A DNA stretch of 64,000 bases from Bin80 sp965220935. GTDB taxonomy: Bacteria > Bacteroidota > Rhodothermia > Rhodothermales > Bin80. Below the pieces are notes generated by a model that was not told the origin of the DNA, did no database searches, and saw only the letters and a list, made by a program, of their open reading frames with translations. Of the stretch, positions 27,576 to 36,014 are shown piece by piece. The stretch lies in NCBI GenBank assembly GCA_965220935.1, contig OZ244857.1:372001-436000 (forward strand), in the 5' to 3' direction. The stretch's first letter is position 1, and every line of letters starts with the position of its first letter. The position numbers were made by a program, and so were the translations under genes.

Positions 27576-27812
27576 CAACCAAACACTAAATAGCCCAAGG
27601 GGCTCCCTCCATAAACTGAAAGGACTCACCCCAAGACACTATATAATGGACGATTGAAAAATAAGTTCCACCTCAACAAAATATATTGCGAATTATTTTT
27701 GATGAGTGATGTAGCCAAAGCTCTACTGATAAATTCTGAATCTCAAGGCCTTTCAGTAACAGATCAACTTGCTCCAAATGAATGCTCGCCTACTTACGGT
27801 ATGATGTGATAG

Positions 27813-30800
27813 ATGCATATCAAATCATATCAAGTCTTTGTAGTGATGGCATTGGTTAGTGCGGTGCAATTAATGCCTATTTCGTTTGCACAAACAGTGC
27901 CTGAACTGCAGTCCGGAGTAATCATTGTTCAATTTGATTCCACCATGCAGATTCGGGAAAAATCCACAAAGACGGGATTAGCAGCATTTGATCAAATGGT
28001 GTCAGAGTATCAGATCTATGAGATAGAGCGTATCTATCCTTTTCTGGATCATGTAACCCCAACGCCTTCAATACGAAAAAATTTACTAGCTCTTCAACGC
28101 ACCTATTATGTCCGATATCATGCGCAGGTAACTCCGCAAAAAGTATCCGAAAGGTTTTCGTCAATTCAGGGGGTTGTATATGCAGAGCCCTTGATCATTA
28201 ACCGTCTGCATGCATGCAAACAATTGCGGACTATCAATCCGAATGACTCAAAATTTGAATCACAAGTTGACCTCCATCAGATGGGCTTTCCAGAGGCTTG
28301 GGCTGAGGTCAAAAGTGAAGCAGGAAATCCTAAAGTAGTGATCGCAATCGTAGACGGAGGAGCAGACTGGGAGCATGAAGATCTTCTAGCAAATGTATGG
28401 ACGAATGATGACGAGATCCCTGATAATGGCATTGATGATGACCAAAATGGGTTCATTGATGATATCCACGGAGTCGACTTATCTAATGAGGATGACAGAA
28501 ACAATAATCCTAATCGGCAACCTCGTGTTGCAGGAGTTTCTTGGCATGGAACGGCCACGGCTGGAATTGCATCTGCTGTCACGGATAATCATGTCGGAAT
28601 TGCTGGCGCATCATGGAATGCGTCTCTCATGCACATTAACGCATCTGATATTTCAGGCTTAGGAATTCAATATGGCTACGAGGGAATCCTTTATGCAGCC
28701 TTAAATGGGGCTGATATTATCAATACTAGCTGGGGAGGTATTGTGGGGGAGTATACAATGGTTAAGTTCATGGATCAATCGCTGGAATTAGCCACTGACA
28801 TGGGGGCACTCATTATTGCTTCGGCAGGCAATCATGCATCAGATATTGACCGAATCGGGTATTATCCTGCAAGTCATCCAAGGGTTCTTTCGGTTGGTGC
28901 AACAGAGAAAGGAACTATGGAGATCACTAGATTTTCAAATTACGGAAAGTTAGTTGACGTGTTTGCTCCAGGTCAGTCTATCGTGACCACAGGAACTGAT
29001 AATGGCTATATTGAAGTCAGTGGAACCTCATTCTCTGCTCCATTGGTATCTGGACTTGCGGCATTAGTGAAGACGAAGTTTTCAGGGCTATCCCCAGATG
29101 GACTACGCGAAAAGATTCGAGTTTCTGCAATGAGCATGGATGAACAGAATCCCACCTATCTTGAGCAATTAGGACGAGGATTTGTGAATGCAACATCTGC
29201 AGTTCAGAACTCTTATTCACCAGGAATTCGTATGAAAAGATGGTCTTGGAAAGATGATGATGGAGATCAGAGCATTGCCTCAGGAGATGTGGTCAGAATA
29301 AAGGCAATATTTGTCAATTACCTTGCCGATGCATCCAGTGTATCTGCTTCAATCGCAGGAATTGATCCCTATGCGTTCCTGAACTTTACCGAAGATCAAG
29401 CATCTATTGGGGGTTTGTCAAGTGGAGATTCCGTTGAGGTAGAATTTGAATTTAGGGTAGCCAATAATACCATGCCGAATCAGAGAATTCGCCTGTATAC
29501 TCGTGTTGAAGCAGATGGGACTGAAGATATATCTGGTTTGTTATCTCTTTCAGTCAATCGCTCATTGGGAATTGTCCATCATAGTTTAAGTGCTCTGTAT
29601 ACAGCGACAGGAGGCGATCAGTGGCAGGACAACTCTAACTGGAATACAACAGTCATTCCTAGTATTGAAGCGCTTGGTCAGTGGTTTGGAATCACCATTA
29701 GGGAGGGGTGGTTATCTGGCTTAAACCTTCAGTACAATAATCTTACTGGGGAAATCCCACTTGAACTAACAAATCTCACACAGTTACGAACTTTATTATT
29801 GGGCGGCAACTCTATGTCTGGTCCTATTCCAAGAGACATCCATCGGCTCTCTCAGTTAGAGATACTGAATCTTTCAGTTAATTCTCTCTCTGGTCGAATT
29901 CCTTTGGAATTGGGGGAGCTTGCCCAACTTAAAGTGTTGGAGTTATTTGAGAATTCTTTTTCAGGTCAGATTCCACCGTCACTTGGAAAACTTTCTAAGT
30001 TGGAGGTACTCAACCTTGAAGCGAACTCTTTAACGGGGCAGATCCCTAGAGATTTAGGGAATCTTTTAAGACTTGAATGGCTGGGTTTACGCGACAATGA
30101 CTTATCTGGAAAAATACCATATGAATTGGGGGCACTGCCACAACTGGCCTACATTGATTTAGCCGAGAATTCATTTTCTGGTAACATTCCAACTACACTT
30201 GGTGACCTTTCGAGTTTGAAGTGGCTCGTGCTTGCTGAAAATTCATTATCTGGAGAAATACCAAGTGAGCTGGGTCATCTTCCGAATCTTGAAATTTTGG
30301 ATCTGGAAGATAATTCATTATCAGGGCCTCTTCCAATCGCCCTGACTGCGCTTCCAAGATTGAATGACCTAAACATATCAACCAATCATCTATCTGGAGA
30401 GATTCCCTCCCAATTTGGAAATTTGTCAGGATTGACACATCTCAATCTGTCAAACAATAATTTTAGGGGCTCGTTACCAAGAAGCCTTTTGGCACTTGAT
30501 AGCCTTGAGGTTTTTTCATTTGATGGGCAACCGTTATGTGCTCCTAACGATGAGGAATTCCAGAAATGGATAAAAAGGATTCCTCATGTTAAGGGTCATA
30601 CATGCGGTGCCCTTGCATTTAGTGAACACGTTCAGGATCAGGAGTTTATCAAAGGACACCCCATTGTTCCAGTTCTTTTTCCTCCAGTTACAAATGGGAT
30701 TGCACCGATTATATATTGGATTAGCCCAGATTTGCCGAATGAATTGCGTTTTAATGCTGTCACGCGAACTCTGACTGGAACACCAGTTTCAACTACTGAG

Positions 30801-31190
30801 ATGCCCGTCGTATATACCTATACAGCGATGGATCATAACGGTGCAGTGGGTCAATTCTCATTCAAGATAAGTATTCAATTACCCGTGTCTGATGAAGATG
30901 AATCATTACCCACGGTGTTCGCAGTTCACGGTAATTTTCCGAATCCGTTCCAGGGCGCAACACGATTAACCTTTGATCTGCCGGTGCCAGCCCATCTCAT
31001 GGTAGAGGTCACAGACATAAGTGGCAGGAAGGTGTTGAGAACGCCTGAAAAGCATATGACGGCTGGATGGTCACAGACGATAGAAATTAATGGTGAGTTA
31101 CTACCAGCAGGTTTGTATCTGTATCGCCTTATTGCTAAATCTTTCCTTGGCAGAGAAAGTCACGCTGGTCGTTTTATTCATGTTAAATGA
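27813..31190 (+). CDS. Secreted subtilase with plant-type leucine-rich repeats and T9SS-like sorting tail
   Basis: An 1125-aa multidomain protein. After a signal peptide (to about residue 28) and a propeptide, the S8 peptidase domain has Asp181 in AIVDGGADWEHEDL, His245 in WHGTATAGIAS and Ser406 in GTSFSAPLVSGLAAL. Residues 590-900 contain about ten 24-residue repeats of the LTGEIPxELGNLxxLxxLxL type usual for plant receptor-like proteins. A putative Ig-like domain follows (LTGTPVSTTEMPVVYTYTA). The last 75 residues, with GNFPNPFQGATRLTFDLP and ELLPAGLYLYRL, are a type A sorting tail. It is probably delivered to the cell surface by a type IX secretion-like system. The combination suggests adhesion or substrate recognition linked to proteolysis. 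Confidence 0.9.
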   Translation: MHIKSYQVFVVMALVSAVQLMPISFAQTVPELQSGVIIVQFDSTMQIREKSTKTGLAAFDQMVSEYQIYEIERIYPFLDHVTPTPSIRKNLLALQRTYYVRYHAQVTPQKVSERFSSIQGVVYAEPLIINRLHACKQLRTINPNDSKFESQVDLHQMGFPEAWAEVKSEAGNPKVVIAIVDGGADWEHEDLLANVWTNDDEIPDNGIDDDQNGFIDDIHGVDLSNEDDRNNNPNRQPRVAGVSWHGTATAGIASAVTDNHVGIAGASWNASLMHINASDISGLGIQYGYEGILYAALNGADIINTSWGGIVGEYTMVKFMDQSLELATDMGALIIASAGNHASDIDRIGYYPASHPRVLSVGATEKGTMEITRFSNYGKLVDVFAPGQSIVTTGTDNGYIEVSGTSFSAPLVSGLAALVKTKFSGLSPDGLREKIRVSAMSMDEQNPTYLEQLGRGFVNATSAVQNSYSPGIRMKRWSWKDDDGDQSIASGDVVRIKAIFVNYLADASSVSASIAGIDPYAFLNFTEDQASIGGLSSGDSVEVEFEFRVANNTMPNQRIRLYTRVEADGTEDISGLLSLSVNRSLGIVHHSLSALYTATGGDQWQDNSNWNTTVIPSIEALGQWFGITIREGWLSGLNLQYNNLTGEIPLELTNLTQLRTLLLGGNSMSGPIPRDIHRLSQLEILNLSVNSLSGRIPLELGELAQLKVLELFENSFSGQIPPSLGKLSKLEVLNLEANSLTGQIPRDLGNLLRLEWLGLRDNDLSGKIPYELGALPQLAYIDLAENSFSGNIPTTLGDLSSLKWLVLAENSLSGEIPSELGHLPNLEILDLEDNSLSGPLPIALTALPRLNDLNISTNHLSGEIPSQFGNLSGLTHLNLSNNNFRGSLPRSLLALDSLEVFSFDGQPLCAPNDEEFQKWIKRIPHVKGHTCGALAFSEHVQDQEFIKGHPIVPVLFPPVTNGIAPIIYWISPDLPNELRFNAVTRTLTGTPVSTTEMPVVYTYTAMDHNGAVGQFSFKISIQLPVSDEDESLPTVFAVHGNFPNPFQGATRLTFDLPVPAHLMVEVTDISGRKVLRTPEKHMTAGWSQTIEINGELLPAGLYLYRLIAKSFLGRESHAGRFIHVK

Positions 31191-31506
31191 GCAGGCCTTT
31201 CATAGGTGAGAAAATGTTGAAATCATCAAAGTCCGTCCCCCTGACTGCACCATATATAAAGCAGTTATAGGTACTGGTCCGATCAGATCGCGCATTACAT
31301 CGTGGTCTCCGATTTTGACAGCATCATTAAGCATAGTTGATAATTTGGCTTGCCCAATCGGAAGATCAGGCTTTTTGGTATATCGTAGTATATCCTGATG
31401 GCAAAATTCACACAAAAAAGTGAAATAATGTGATCTAACTCATTATAAATTTCTGATTATGACCTATTACTGCGTAATAAGACTTTATTTGAGGGCAGAA
31501 ATGGTT
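31191..31506. other. Intergenic region with nothing recognised
   Basis: About 315 bp between the convergent subtilase and symporter genes. A 71-codon minus-strand frame at 31200-31415 (MCEFCHQDILRYTKK...) has no recognisable similarity and no partner gene; I do not call it. Confidence 0.35.
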
Positions 31507-33375
31507 TCAGAAGAATTTTTCTAGGACCTCCTTTGAGTTTGAATCAGTAAGATATGTCCCAGCCCATCCCCCAATTAATGAGGCCAGAAACCCCCAAATC
31601 AGCGGATCTAAGCCTAAGGGGCGCATGGGTGTAATTTCATTCAAAATGATAAATCCAATCAAATAGAGCACCCCATACACTGTGATGCCTAACACCATTG
31701 ACATGATGGCACCCGATGTATTAAACCGAGGCCAGTAGAGCCCCAATGTGATAGGTGATAGGAAAGCAACGGCCAATCCACCACCCGTGAACACAATGAT
31801 GTACTGTAAGAACTGCGGGGGATAGAGTGCACCTACGGTAGCAATGATTCCAATGAAAAGAGTGGTCCCATAACTGATCCATTTTAATGAGCGTTGCGAT
31901 GCCTCAGGATGAATGGATTGCTGATAGACATCGCGGACAACGCTTGAACTAATCATTAAGATGAAACTATCCACCGTACTCATGGCCGCCGCAAAGGGGG
32001 CAGCAATCAAGATACCGGCCATCCATGGAACTCCCGCACCATCCGAAAGAATATAAGCCATGACTGGCATGATACGATCAGGCGTGTGATCTAAGCCCGG
32101 TGCTATAATACGTGCACAGCAAAAAATAATCACAAGCGGGAAGTAAATCATCAAGAAATACGTCACCAAAGAGGCAATTGCTCGGCGCAAGGTACGTGTT
32201 CCAGTAAACGCCATCAGGCGTACCATATTGCTTGGTTGACCAGTCCCTGCAAGCGCCCAAAATGCAAAGAAAGAAACTGCAAGCCCAAGCGGAAGAAATC
32301 CATTTGGGTCTGATGGACTTGGGCCAGGGGGCTTCATGTAGATTCCCGATTGTCCATCTCCGCTGGCATAGGGAGTCAATTCGTTGATCACTGGAATGGC
32401 TGGCAGTGTAGCAATCCCATCTGCGGTAATTCGCTCCACCTCAAATGGTGTCATGATCTGCGTCACTTTGACGAGGTCAGATTTGTGATGTCCCTCCAAG
32501 ATGTGCGCTGATTCATTTGTCCGAAACAGTGCATCATCAATCATGAACCAGGTCTCTGAATCAATTCGGATGCCTTCTGGTGGAGATGGAGTATCAACCG
32601 TAAAAGAGGCAGTCCCTAAACGTGGTGGCTGCATAGAATTCATTGCAGAGGAGGCTTTCGGAAGACCGCCAACCTCAATGAGTGCAAAGATGAGCATCAA
32701 TAGAACACCAATCACCATGACAAATCCCTGCAGAATATCTGTCCAGACGACTGCACGAAATCCTCCAAACGTTGTATAGACCACAACGAGCAATGCAAAT
32801 AACAGGAGTCCTAAAACATACTCGGGATTTGTGGTTTGAGGAATTAATTCAGGAAGCGTGCTTTGAAGCTGAAGCGCTAGATCCTGATAGACTGGAGAAC
32901 TGCCGAGTAGCTGCTGCATGATCAGGGCTGCAAGTGTAAACTGAGGGATCAAGTATACACATAAGAGGATGGCCAATAAAGACGTACCTATTAGCGCCAG
33001 AGTGCGACTCTCAAAACGCTCACGTAGAATATCAGGAACCGTAATCGCACCAGTTCGCTGTGATATCACACTTAACCGCTTTCCAAGTATTCCCATGGAA
33101 CAGATAGGAAAAATCATGTAACTGGCAATCCACAGGGACAGAGACCAACCGTGAGCATATATGAGGGAAGGAAAGCCAGCGAATGATCCGGCTGAAGCAC
33201 TGGTCGCACCAAAGGTTAGCGCCAAAGCAATCACTCCAAGTCCACGGCTTCCCAAGAAATATTCACTCAGAAACGAACGTTTCTTAAATGCATAATTTGA
33301 GATGACGGCCAATACCAGAACCACAGCAGTATAGCCAACGAACGCAATGAGTGAAGAATTTCCGCCTTCGGTCAT
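31507..33375 (-). CDS. Sodium:solute symporter (SSS family)
   Basis: A 622-aa inner-membrane transporter with about 13 predicted helices. Typical features are FLGSRGLGVIALALTFGATSASAGSF near the N-terminus, the GGFRAVVWTDILQGFVM segment and the AAPFAAAMSTVDSFILMISS motif of the sodium site. A hydrophilic insertion of about 100 residues (roughly 245-345) between helices is longer than in most family members and lies outside the membrane. It overlaps the small YhdT-like gene by ATGA, which is the usual PanF-YhdT arrangement. It is the last gene of the TonB receptor operon, so it probably imports the final product of extracellular or periplasmic breakdown. Confidence 0.88.
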   Translation of the reverse strand: MTEGGNSSLIAFVGYTAVVLVLAVISNYAFKKRSFLSEYFLGSRGLGVIALALTFGATSASAGSFAGFPSLIYAHGWSLSLWIASYMIFPICSMGILGKRLSVISQRTGAITVPDILRERFESRTLALIGTSLLAILLCVYLIPQFTLAALIMQQLLGSSPVYQDLALQLQSTLPELIPQTTNPEYVLGLLLFALLVVVYTTFGGFRAVVWTDILQGFVMVIGVLLMLIFALIEVGGLPKASSAMNSMQPPRLGTASFTVDTPSPPEGIRIDSETWFMIDDALFRTNESAHILEGHHKSDLVKVTQIMTPFEVERITADGIATLPAIPVINELTPYASGDGQSGIYMKPPGPSPSDPNGFLPLGLAVSFFAFWALAGTGQPSNMVRLMAFTGTRTLRRAIASLVTYFLMIYFPLVIIFCCARIIAPGLDHTPDRIMPVMAYILSDGAGVPWMAGILIAAPFAAAMSTVDSFILMISSSVVRDVYQQSIHPEASQRSLKWISYGTTLFIGIIATVGALYPPQFLQYIIVFTGGGLAVAFLSPITLGLYWPRFNTSGAIMSMVLGITVYGVLYLIGFIILNEITPMRPLGLDPLIWGFLASLIGGWAGTYLTDSNSKEVLEKFF

Positions 33376-33608
33376 TCATCTTTTTCCTTCATGTGAATTA
33401 AGGCAAACCAGAGGCTGTAAACCGTAGCAGACAGCCAAGGAAGAGCAATCCCAAAGATCACCCATTGAGGAATTCCCCAAAGAAAAGTCACCTCGCTGGT
33501 TCTGTAAGCAAACATCCCACAGTATCCAACAGTCCAAATCATACAGATTCCAGAGAGAATCAATATTTGTAAAGCTTCCCGTCGTGCTTGGTGGAATCCG
33601 GGATCCAT
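33372..33608 (-). CDS. Small YhdT-like (DUF997) membrane protein
   Basis: A 78-aa protein with two transmembrane helices (about residues 13-35 and 46-68). The segment WTVGYCGMFAYRTSEVTFLWGIPQW matches the small subunit-like proteins found next to SSS symporters of the PanF kind. It overlaps the symporter start by four bases and begins 2 bp after the ridA stop. It probably assists the transporter. Confidence 0.75.
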   Translation of the reverse strand: MDPGFHQARREALQILILSGICMIWTVGYCGMFAYRTSEVTFLWGIPQWVIFGIALPWLSATVYSLWFALIHMKEKDE

Positions 33609-33610
33609 GA

Positions 33611-34075
33611 CTAAGATGAGACCTCCAAGATCAGTTCAGTTTCAACAGCACTGCCAAGTGGCAATTGAGAAACTCCTACGGCCGAGCGTGCGCCAATTCC
33701 TGCAGCTCCAAAGACATACTTTAATAATTCGGAGGCCCCGTTGATCACGAGATGTTGATCCGTGAAGTCAGGTTCGGAATTCACATAACCTGTGAGGCGA
33801 AGAACCCGAACAATCCCATCAAGTGATCCGAGTGATTGATAGACAAAACGAAGGTTATTGGCTACGCATAGCGATGCAGCTTGTTGAGCCGTGTTGAGGC
33901 TTAAATCAGTGGGCACTTTACCTGCAAATAGTAGCTGCCCCTCAGAAACAGGGATCGCCCCAGATACATAAGCGATAGAGCCCACAACGGTTAAAGGTTT
34001 GTACAATCCGCCTGGCTTAGGTATATCGTCCATTGAATAACCAAGAGATTCAAGTTTTTTGATATTTTGATTCAT
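33611..34075 (-). CDS. RidA family protein
   Basis: A 154-aa YjgF/RidA domain protein. The fold-defining segments are VVGSIAYVSGAIPVSEG, TAQQAASLCVANNL, VLRLTGYVNSEPDF and ARSAVGVSQLPLGSAVE, where the conserved arginine binds the carboxylate of imine or enamine intermediates. Family members deaminate reactive enamines arising from amino acid breakdown. It is slightly longer than canonical RidA owing to the N-terminal MNQNIKKLESLGYSMDDIPK. Its start overlaps the dipeptidase stop by 26 bp, linking it to amino acid release from dipeptides. Confidence 0.88.
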   Translation of the reverse strand: MNQNIKKLESLGYSMDDIPKPGGLYKPLTVVGSIAYVSGAIPVSEGQLLFAGKVPTDLSLNTAQQAASLCVANNLRFVYQSLGSLDGIVRVLRLTGYVNSEPDFTDQHLVINGASELLKYVFGAAGIGARSAVGVSQLPLGSAVETELILEVSS

Positions 34076-35127
34076 GACAATAGAGGTAGAGATTACGAAA
34101 AAAATTTAGCCAATTATGATGAAAGATATTGTTGATGTCTTTATGTGAATAGCCCCGCTCAGAAAGTAGACCTGCAATCAATTGTAAATCAGAGTATTGA
34201 TCTAACCCAGTCGGGGTTTGCTCCATACCAAACCCCCCATCAAGATCACTACCAATTCCTACATGCTCTGAGTTTCCAGCCAAATCACAGATGTGATCTA
34301 TAGCGGAGGAAAGGTTGACCACCGAGCGATGCGTCTCGTTGCGATTCCAGTGTGGATACAGCATCCATGCATCAAATGAAATTCCGATCACCGCTTTACG
34401 GTGGATCAGCTCCTGGATGTGTTGATCGGAAAGTTGGCGTTGCCCAGGAACGATTGAACGGCAATTATGATGGCTGGCGATGACATGGCCATCAAAAAAA
34501 TTGAAGAGATCATTGATGCTCTCATCACTTAAGTGCGTCAGATCAAGAATGATCCCCAATGACTCAAATTCTTTGAGCAGTTGGTGTCCTTCTGCGGTTA
34601 ATCCTGAAGTTGAATTGGTTCCACCAGCGTAGCGACCTGCTCCATAATGTGTTAAGCCTGCGGCGCGGATTCCCAACTGATACCATTGATGTAAATCGTC
34701 AAGGTTCAGTATGGGGTCACATCCCTCAAAGCTGATAATCATCCCTAAATTGCATGGATCTTGCCAATGTAAATCTAAGTCATCAACAGCGTCAATAATT
34801 CGCGCGCGTTGAGACAATTCAAGCCATTTATAATAGGCCAGTTGTCCATGAGCGATGCTGGGGTATGCGTAATCAAGGTCCTTACGAAGGATCGCAGGCG
34901 GAGTATTCGGCCCACTTCGTGCAAGTAGAGTGGCCATGCAAATCTGCATCAGAAAGTTCATCTAACGTAATTAGGCATGCCTCTCGGAAAGGCACATCGG
35001 TGTACTGTGCATCAATGGTTTTTAATTCATTCAGAGGAAGCGTCAGGTCTCGATTGAATGATAGAGCATTCCATGCCAGATCTAGATGGGCATCAATAAG
35101 TGGGATCAATGAATCAGCCATTAGCAT
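34050..35127 (-). CDS. M19 membrane dipeptidase family, with a frameshift near 34945
   Basis: Two overlapping frames together make one M19 dipeptidase of about 358 aa. The first (from ATG 35127) starts MLMADSLIPLIDAHLDLAWN with the metal-binding HLD and runs to LITLDELSDAD. The second continues ICMATLLARSGPNTPP and carries the metal and catalytic segments ISFEGCDPIL, LTHLSDESIND, ASHHNCRSIVP and GIGSDLDGGFGMEQ. The break lies in GATGCAGATTTGCATGG (about 34935-34952) and needs a single-base change. All other residues look conserved, so either the sequence has an indel error or the gene is newly broken. It is in the middle of the TonB receptor operon and would hydrolyse dipeptides. Confidence 0.75.
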
Positions 35128-35128
35128 C

Positions 35129-36010
35129 TCATGGAACTTGAAATCCAGCGCGCCGAATCAGCACCAATGGTGGTCTGAATGAGATCTCTTCAAAATAGCC
35201 ACTTCCAAAAAATCCAAACCCGTTCTCTACATTGGAGAAAGAGCCTGGCTCAACCAGAAAATCCTCATTAAAGGCACCGATAGGCGAAACCCACTGACTA
35301 TCGCCTACATGGATCGTGACATTGATGACTCGGAGGTCAATAATGTTTGGGGATACCTCATCGTCTTCGTCAAAAAGTTTATAAATGTCCAGATAATCTC
35401 TCCGAAGGTCAATATTTAGCAGAAACCCATCGGTTTGAGGAATTTGGAGACCAGCATAATTAAAAGTGACAGGCTTAAAGACAGGGTTAGACCCATTTTC
35501 ATCAAATCCGACCAAAATATATTCTACATCAATTCGAGGTAGAGTAGGGGGATTCCCATCAATTTTTAATGGCATGATTGCCTGCTGCGTTAGGAATGTG
35601 TCTGGTTCCAGAACCTGTAGTGTGATTGGTGGTGGGATCGTGGTCATCGCCTTGGTCTGCGCGCCATCAGAGCGTGTGACATTCAGATGGTATGTCTCCC
35701 CCATGGCTGCATCAAACACAGACCAGTAGAGATGACGGTAGGCATCATTGTTGAGTTGTATGACGGTATCGCGCCATGTATGAACCTTTTCGCTTTTGAT
35801 TTGAGCTGTCGTTACTGTTGCGTCAATCGGATCGGGGTTAATGACTGCAATGTTTTGGGTGATTTCAAAGACTCTTACGGCGTGGGTATCGGATTTAGGA
35901 TTAATAATTCCGTAGATAGAGTATGGAAAGTCAATCTGTAATCGCGTGTCAACAGTTTCAGAGCAGGCGGACAGCATCAGGGCGAGCGCAGTGAATGTAA
36001 TGGCTTTCAT
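35129..36010 (-). CDS. DUF4249-like outer-membrane lipoprotein
   Basis: About 293 aa from MKAITFTALALMLSAC, which is a clear lipoprotein signal with lipobox LSAC. An in-frame start 11 codons upstream is less likely because it precedes the signal. The rest is beta-rich with alternating strands and ends GFGFFGSGYFEEISF, similar to the FGGYF endings of DUF4249 proteins. In Bacteroidota these lipoproteins accompany TonB receptors that have a carboxypeptidase-like N-terminal domain, as here. It begins 4 bp after the receptor stop. It probably binds substrate at the cell surface as a receptor lid or accessory. The family assignment rests on context and overall form more than on a strong motif. Confidence 0.65.
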   Translation of the reverse strand: MKAITFTALALMLSACSETVDTRLQIDFPYSIYGIINPKSDTHAVRVFEITQNIAVINPDPIDATVTTAQIKSEKVHTWRDTVIQLNNDAYRHLYWSVFDAAMGETYHLNVTRSDGAQTKAMTTIPPPITLQVLEPDTFLTQQAIMPLKIDGNPPTLPRIDVEYILVGFDENGSNPVFKPVTFNYAGLQIPQTDGFLLNIDLRRDYLDIYKLFDEDDEVSPNIIDLRVINVTIHVGDSQWVSPIGAFNEDFLVEPGSFSNVENGFGFFGSGYFEEISFRPPLVLIRRAGFQVP

Positions 36011-36014
36011 CATG

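Noticed and set aside
31200..31415. 71-codon minus-strand frame with a Cys-x-x-Cys-like start
   Set aside because: No family similarity, no ribosome site that stands out, and it lies between convergent genes.
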